DNA of 11,539 nucleotides from Gammaproteobacteria bacterium (GTDB lineage: Bacteria > Pseudomonadota > Gammaproteobacteria > Steroidobacterales > Steroidobacteraceae), in NCBI GenBank assembly GCA_028293725.1, contig JAQGOE010000034.1, positions 1 to 11,539 of the forward strand, in the 5' to 3' direction. Of this stretch, positions 7,454 to 11,539 are shown piece by piece. The translations under genes and the position numbers were made by a program. Numbering within the stretch: the stretch's first letter is position 1; each line of letters starts with the position of its first letter. The notes under the pieces were generated by a model that made no database searches, was not told the origin of the DNA, and saw only the letters and a list, made by a program, of their open reading frames with translations.

Positions 7454-8782
7454 TCAGGTCGCTGCTGCGAGCCCCATGATCTTGACGTGTTGGTAACAGG
7501 AACAGGAAGAGGCTTCGAGACCCTGCTGATCGAGAATCGCGATTGTGCCGCGTCGGTAGCGGATCAGTTTCCGGCGTTGCAGCGCGCTGGCAGCCGCCGT
7601 CACGCCCGCCCGTCGCACACCCAGCATGTCCGCAATGAATTCCTGCGTGAGATGGAATTCGCCGGGCGGCAAGCGCTCGTGAGTCATCAGTAACAAACGT
7701 GCGAGCCGCGCCTCGACCAAGTGGAAGCGGTTACAGGCCGCGGTCTGGGTAACCTGATTCATCAAAGTATCGGTGAAGTGGAGCAGCGCTCGCTGCAACG
7801 CCGGGCTGTGGTGTAATTCCCGCAGAAAGCGGGCAGACTTGATGCGCACGGCCGTACCCGCTCCCTGCACCAAGGCGCGAACCGACGCAGTCGTGATGCC
7901 CAGTGCGAGGCGAGAGCCGACCATGCCCTCACGGCCGACCAGTCCGACCTCCAGAGCCCGGTGGCCCTCGACGACCGTCAACAAAGACACCACGCAGTCG
8001 CTGGGAAAATAGACGTGCCGCATCTGTTCGCCGGGCTCGTAGAGCACCTCACTGTAAGTGAGATTGACCGGCTCGAAGCCTGCCAGCAGCCGCTCATATT
8101 CTTTGGCGGGCAGAGCAGCGAGCAGACGGTTCGGAGCATCTGCCTGTGCAATCGCCGCGATTCGGCTCGCCTTCGTGTGTCGGAACCTACTTGCGGCACT
8201 GGCGCGCTTGCGCTCGCTGACATTCTCGCGTGTAACGACCGCGTGCACCGCGCCGTTTCCGGCGATACTCGCGATGGTCAAGACAAACGCGCAATGCCCA
8301 CCCGAAGAGCCACAGACATACTGGCAACGAAACAACGCGCGCTCGCCGGCCAACACCTGGCGGACCCGCTCCGCGACCTCCTTGGCGCAGGCGCGTTCAC
8401 TTGCGTCAGCGCCCCTGCACGCCGCGAGGAAATTGACACCCTCGCAGACACCGAGGCCGGCGCCGGAATGCGCGGCGGCAAACGTGCGCCACCCCCTGTT
8501 AGTCACTACGACCGTCCCGGCTGCGTCGATCACGCAGACATCGCCAGGCAGTGCATCGAGGGCGCTCAGAGCGAGGCGACTGGAGCCCTGCAGCGCGGCC
8601 TGCGCCTCGGGCAGCAGAATCGCGCTGCCGGTCGCGGGATCCATGACGGCGTCGAGTTGGCCCGCTTCGAAAGCCTGAAGTTCAGCAGTCCCTTTGACGA
8701 CTCGTCGGACCCAGTCCTTGAACGCGGCCTGCGCCTGCACGTCGGATGCGCCCCTTACGGCCACCACCGCATCGGGGCTCAT
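7454..8782 (-). CDS. PAS-Crp/Fnr fusion transcription regulator
   Basis: A 442-residue cytosolic regulator joining a PAS sensor to a Crp/Fnr-type DNA-binding module. Residues 15-65 are a helical lead-in (QAFEAGQLDAVMDPATG). The PAS domain spans about 70-190 (VCVIDAAGTVVVTNRGW...VTRENVSERKRA). It is Cys-rich: C83, C113, C122, C132, C154, C158, C164. A cyclic-nucleotide-binding fold follows (about 220-335; VLYEPGEQMRHVYFPSDCVVSLL, GLVGREGMVGS). It lacks a clear PRxAT cAMP pocket, so the ligand is unknown. The winged helix-turn-helix (about 355-415) contains LTQEFIADMLGVRRAGVTAAA as recognition region, and the tail has SCSCY (426-430). Crp proteins of this subclass are usually about 230 residues, so the N-terminal half is the addition. 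The ATG overlaps the kaiB TGA (ATGA), implying translational coupling. It is a likely transcriptional output of the Kai proteins, by inference. Confidence 0.92.
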   Translation of the reverse strand: MSPDAVVAVRGASDVQAQAAFKDWVRRVVKGTAELQAFEAGQLDAVMDPATGSAILLPEAQAALQGSSRLALSALDALPGDVCVIDAAGTVVVTNRGWRTFAAAHSGAGLGVCEGVNFLAACRGADASERACAKEVAERVRQVLAGERALFRCQYVCGSSGGHCAFVLTIASIAGNGAVHAVVTRENVSERKRASAASRFRHTKASRIAAIAQADAPNRLLAALPAKEYERLLAGFEPVNLTYSEVLYEPGEQMRHVYFPSDCVVSLLTVVEGHRALEVGLVGREGMVGSRLALGITTASVRALVQGAGTAVRIKSARFLRELHHSPALQRALLHFTDTLMNQVTQTAACNRFHLVEARLARLLLMTHERLPPGEFHLTQEFIADMLGVRRAGVTAAASALQRRKLIRYRRGTIAILDQQGLEASSCSCYQHVKIMGLAAAT

Positions 8783-9108
8783 TCAACACTTCCCGCGTGC
8801 AATCCGAGCGCCGCCAACACGCTGCCAGTGTCGCTGAGGTTGCCAATCACATTCGAGGCGGGGCCAGGCGACACTTTGGTGAGGCTGGGCGTGACGAGGA
8901 CGCCATCGGTCAATGCCCGGTGCGGATGTTCGCAGACATCGACGATCTCCAGCTTGTAACCGTCCTGCAGGTGTTGCCGGCAAATCGCCTCCAGGTTGGC
9001 GATGGCTTTGACGGAGTTGGGTGCTCGGCCCGCGACGTACAAGCACATGACCACAACAGTAGTGACCGGCGCCTCGGTTGCATCCGCCTTCGCTCGCTTA
9101 CGTGCCAC
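8779..9108 (-). CDS. kaiB: KaiB clock/oscillator protein
   Basis: A 109-residue thioredoxin-like, fold-switching partner of KaiC. The KaiB domain covers about 17-103: MCLYVAGRAPNSVKAIANLE, then EIVDVCEHPHRALTDGVLVT, PSLTKVSPGP and VIGNLSD. LYVAG, PNS, the TP(T/S)L cis-proline motif and G(D/N)LSD match the family, and the length equals that of canonical KaiB. The frame is open to 9252. GTG 9108 is chosen because AGGAG sits seven bases upstream and because an earlier start would put a long Arg-rich tail on the protein. The gene overlaps the kaiC end by 11 bp and the PAS-Crp start by 4 bp. In cyanobacteria KaiB binds the KaiC CI ring and drives dephosphorylation by sequestering KaiA. No KaiA is seen here, so its role may be a simpler timer or stress response. 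Confidence 0.93.
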   Translation of the reverse strand: MARKRAKADATEAPVTTVVVMCLYVAGRAPNSVKAIANLEAICRQHLQDGYKLEIVDVCEHPHRALTDGVLVTPSLTKVSPGPASNVIGNLSDTGSVLAALGLHAGSVE

Positions 9109-10894
9109 GTCGCGGCTCCTTCGCACCGTTGGTGCGCGACCTTGCGGAAATGCGGGTGACGTGGCGCTTCCGGGGCACGGGCGCCACTGTATCCGCCGGG
9201 TCCGCGCCGCGCATTTTACGCAGTGCGTTCTCCCGCTCGTCCGAGGACACATGACGCGCCTCGTCGTCTGAGGTGTACAGCGCCAGCTCAGCCCGTTGCT
9301 TGTTCAGATCGAGTTGCAAGGCCGTTATCCGCGCGGCGATATCTGCTTCGACAAACTGCAACTCGCGGCGTTTATGGGCGAATTCGGCATGACGCTGCCG
9401 CTTTTGGGTTCTCTCCTCGGCCTCCTTTTCCCAGCGCAGCGTGCCCATCAACACCTCGCCGCCGAAGGAGTAGACTTCCGCGAGCGCCGGCCCCGCTGCG
9501 CTCAACACGAGCTCGCGCACCTGGTTCGAGTGTTGTGTGCCCCGCGATTTGACGATGGTGAGCGCGCGATTGCGTTCGCCACCTCGAACCTGGTACGAGA
9601 GATGGATCCAGGTATCCGCGATCGTGGAAATCCGTAGCTCGGTGGCCTCAGCCTGCGGATCGTCACCGTCGACGAGCGAGGTGATGATTGCGGTAACACG
9701 GTGGTCGCGCATCTTGTAGATGAGGCGATTGCCTATGGCGCGGGCCGAGCTGAGCGCGCCCGTCCGGGCGATGGCCGACAGGGGGTCGATCACCATACAA
9801 CGCGGTCGATGCTCGAGAAGCAGAGCTGCGATCCTAATCAGGTGCTCTTCCGGGTTGTTCACGTCGGTGCGGCCGGAATACATGCGCAGCAGCCCGGACT
9901 TCACATGCCCCGCAAGGTGAATCCCGACCGATGTGAGATTGCGTTGGATCCCCTCGCCGCCTTCGTCAAAACTCACGAACAGTGTCCGCTCGCCGCGCCG
10001 ACAGGCGCTTTCCGCGAACTTCCCCGCCAGAGTCGTCTTGGAGGTGCCGGGCGCACCCGTGATCAGCGTGCAGCTGCCGCGGAACACGCCGCCGCCCAAC
10101 ATCGCGTCGAGGCCCCCGAAGCCGCTGGACACTCGTTCCGTCAGTGCGTCTGGAAGGATTTCCGCGGTGCCCGGGGCCGCCACGTCCATGCCGTGCGGGC
10201 CGAAGCTCAGTGGGAATTCTCCGGGTGCAAAATCCGACCCACGGTATTTCGTAATCTCGAGCCGGCGCACCAAAATCTCCTGCTCGAGGCGCCGGTCGAA
10301 ACGGATCACACAATCGACCATGAACTGCATGAAGCCGTAGCTTGCTGGGCCGGAGTTATCGCCATCCATCTTCGCCGTGATGATGGCGGTCAGGTCATTG
10401 CGCGCCAACCAGTCGCGCAGACGGTAGATTTCGCGCACTTCGGCAGCCGGGTTCTGCAGCAGCGCCAGCAGCACATCGATTCCGTCGAACACAATCCAAC
10501 CGGCGCCGAGTTCCTGTTTCTTGGCCTCGAGAATCGCCAGCATGCCGCTCAAGTCGAAGTCACCAGACTGTACGACGGTGGGTGAGAGTCGGGCGTCGAG
10601 GAAAAACAGCGCGCTCCTGGCCAATGCAGGCAGACCCCAGCCGAACGTGGCGGCATTCGCGAAGATCGCGCTGGGGCTTTCCTCGAACGCGACAAAGATG
10701 CCGGGTTGCTTGCGCTCCCGTGCCGCGTTGACCAGAGCTTGCAGAGCGAAGACGGTCTTGCCCGCGCCCGGTCCGCCCATGACCAAGCTCGTCCGATTCC
10801 GGGGCAGTCCGCCACGGCTGATCTCGTCAAACCCCAGGATACCCGTCGCCGCTTTGGACAGAAGTAGCGGGGTCGCCCTCTTTTTTGCCGTCAC
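9098..10894 (-). CDS. kaiC: KaiC double-RecA ATPase/autokinase with extended C-terminus
   Basis: About 598 residues, with two RecA-like ATPase domains that form a double-ring hexamer in the family. GTG 10894 is preferred over 10942 because AAAGGAG lies five bases upstream. CI (about 15-245) has Walker A GGPGAGKT (40-47), catalytic Glu71-Glu72 (FEES) and VFDGID. CII (about 255-485) has Walker A GAPGTSKT (280-287), Asp310-Glu311 (FDEG; E-E in cyanobacteria) and VIDPLSA. TELRIST places Thr418, Ser423 and Thr424 exactly where cyanobacterial KaiC has T426, S431 and T432, so autophosphorylation is expected. Cyanobacterial KaiC is about 519 residues. Here a charged coiled-coil (about 487-545) and a basic tail follow, and the KaiA-binding tail is not recognisable. 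It is the first gene of the kaiC-kaiB-PAS-Crp unit, divergent from a Crp-type gene. Confidence 0.95.
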   Translation of the reverse strand: MTAKKRATPLLLSKAATGILGFDEISRGGLPRNRTSLVMGGPGAGKTVFALQALVNAARERKQPGIFVAFEESPSAIFANAATFGWGLPALARSALFFLDARLSPTVVQSGDFDLSGMLAILEAKKQELGAGWIVFDGIDVLLALLQNPAAEVREIYRLRDWLARNDLTAIITAKMDGDNSGPASYGFMQFMVDCVIRFDRRLEQEILVRRLEITKYRGSDFAPGEFPLSFGPHGMDVAAPGTAEILPDALTERVSSGFGGLDAMLGGGVFRGSCTLITGAPGTSKTTLAGKFAESACRRGERTLFVSFDEGGEGIQRNLTSVGIHLAGHVKSGLLRMYSGRTDVNNPEEHLIRIAALLLEHRPRCMVIDPLSAIARTGALSSARAIGNRLIYKMRDHRVTAIITSLVDGDDPQAEATELRISTIADTWIHLSYQVRGGERNRALTIVKSRGTQHSNQVRELVLSAAGPALAEVYSFGGEVLMGTLRWEKEAEERTQKRQRHAEFAHKRRELQFVEADIAARITALQLDLNKQRAELALYTSDDEARHVSSDERENALRKMRGADPADTVAPVPRKRHVTRISARSRTNGAKEPRRGT

Positions 10895-10945
10895 GCCTGC
10901 TCCTTTCCGGTGCCGCACAGTCTGAGCCGAATTCCACGTCACTTA

Positions 10946-11046
10946 TGTGCGGTAGCGAGCATAGGAGCCGCTTACATGAGTTGAATCACATGGATGACCG
11001 ACTTGTTTGCGTTTGGCTCGAGGCGCTGTGTGCGGTAGCGCGCAAA
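10946..11046. repeat. Pair of 18-bp direct repeats upstream of kaiC
   Basis: TGTGCGGTAGCGAGCATA (10946-10963) and TGTGCGGTAGCGCGCAAA (11029-11046) agree at 16 of 18 positions, including 12 identical bases at the start. They lie 83 bp apart in the region between divergent kaiC and the crp-type gene. That is close to eight helical turns, so both would face the same side of DNA. The first copy also forms an imperfect inverted repeat with 10969-10978 (ATGTGCGG / CCGCTTACAT). They are candidate operator sites. Confidence 0.5.
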
Positions 11047-11056
11047 TGGGGCGCGG

Positions 11057-11070
11057 TTGATTTACACTAA
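11057..11070 (+). promoter_or_regulatory. FNR/Crp-box-like element upstream of the crp-type gene
   Basis: TTGATTTACACTAA resembles the FNR-family consensus TTGAT-N4-ATCAA: the left half is exact, while the right half has CT where TC is expected. It is centred about 45 bp before the ATG at 11109, suitable for autoregulation by a Crp/Fnr protein. Match quality is moderate and chance is possible. Confidence 0.3.
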
Positions 11071-11108
11071 GACGTGCTACCCGGTGTGGTAGGCAATGGT
11101 GACACGTC

Positions 11109-11539
11109 ATGCCCGGCTCCCACGATCCGCAGCAAAATTACCTGCTAGCTGCACTGTCAGCAGTGGAGCGCGAGCGGGTCTACCCGCACCTGCAGCTCGT
11201 CACGATGCCGCTCGGCAAGGTCTTGTACGAGTCCGGCGACGTCCTGCGGCACGTTTACTTTCCGACTGACTCCATCATTTCTCTCTTGTATGTGCTGGCG
11301 GACGGCGCGTCGGCGGAAATCTCTGTCGTGGGCAACGAAGGTCTCATCGGCATCGCGCTGTTCATGGGAGGTGAAACCACCCCGAGCCGGGCAATCGTGC
11401 AGAGCGCCGGCCACGCTTACCGTCTGATCGGCCAGCATCTCAAGGATGAGTTTCATCGCAACGGCGATATGCAGCTATTGCTGCTGCGCTACACGCAGTC
11501 GCTGATCACGCAGATGTGCCAGACCGCAGTGTGCAACCG
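11109..11539 (+). CDS. Crp/Fnr-family regulator, 5' part (runs off the window)
   Basis: The first 143 residues of a second Crp/Fnr-type regulator; the frame stays open to the right edge. ATG 11109 is the first start after an in-frame TGA at 11100-11102, with GGTGA six bases upstream. The cyclic-nucleotide-binding fold is clear: VLYESGDVLRHVYFPTDSII, SVVGNEGLIGIALFMGGE and the dimerisation helix LLRYTQSLITQMCQTAVCN. It is clearly paralogous to the Crp half of the PAS fusion (VLYEPGEQMRHVYFPSD; QTAACNRF) but has no PAS domain. Like that protein it lacks an obvious cAMP-binding PRxAT motif. The helix-turn-helix would lie just beyond the edge. It is divergent from kaiC across 214 bp that hold the repeats and FNR-like box, so it could control itself and the kai operon. 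This is inference. Confidence 0.9.
   Translation, partial: MPGSHDPQQNYLLAALSAVERERVYPHLQLVTMPLGKVLYESGDVLRHVYFPTDSIISLLYVLADGASAEISVVGNEGLIGIALFMGGETTPSRAIVQSAGHAYRLIGQHLKDEFHRNGDMQLLLLRYTQSLITQMCQTAVCN

Noticed and set aside
7961..8959. 332-codon plus-strand open frame antisense to the PAS-Crp gene
   Set aside because: It shadows a gene with clear domain motifs, is composed of chance Arg/Ala-rich sequence and shows no family motif.
9701..10585. 294-codon plus-strand open frame antisense to kaiC
   Set aside because: It covers both KaiC ATPase domains in antisense; it is long only because of high GC and has no recognisable domain.
9098..11108. A kaiA gene near kaiBC
   Set aside because: No frame in the window resembles KaiA, and the 214-bp region upstream of kaiC has no coding capacity for it.

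Overview
The window is GC-rich chromosomal DNA from a Gram-negative bacterium. Gene families, start-codon use (several GTG starts) and the overall look suggest a proteobacterium, plausibly a gammaproteobacterium. That placement is inference; nothing here fixes the taxon. No rRNA, tRNA, CRISPR array or intact insertion sequence was seen.

Layout. The left part (1-3678) holds plus-strand genes: the 3' end of a katG catalase-peroxidase, a cluster of strong inverted repeats, a large secreted protein of unknown function, a gene-poor stretch of about 450 bp, a NYN/LabA-type (PIN-like) protein, and what looks like the last helix of a decayed CPA2-type cation:proton antiporter. The rest up to 10894 is transcribed from the minus strand. 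In transcription order it reads kaiC, kaiB, a PAS-Crp/Fnr fusion regulator, a soluble histidine kinase, a receiver-PAS-GGDEF protein ending at an intrinsic terminator, and then a separate FAD-dependent, halogenase-like oxidoreductase. A second Crp/Fnr-type regulator diverges from kaiC and runs off the right edge.

The most interesting part is the kai locus. kaiC and kaiB overlap by 11 bp, and kaiB overlaps the PAS-Crp gene by 4 bp (ATGA), so the three look translationally coupled. No kaiA is visible. KaiC keeps both P-loops, the catalytic acidic pairs and the T/S/T phosphorylation triad, and carries a coiled-coil and basic C-terminal extension. A short distance downstream come a histidine kinase and a diguanylate cyclase whose receiver domain has lost its phosphoacceptor Asp and its conserved Lys. 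A reasonable hypothesis is a KaiA-less timer or stress sensor whose output goes directly to transcription (PAS-Crp fusion) and to cyclic di-GMP (GGDEF). The wiring is inferred from gene order, not shown.

The kaiC/crp divergent intergenic region has two near-identical 18-bp direct repeats 83 bp apart and an FNR-box-like element. These are candidate operators for one of the two Crp-type regulators.
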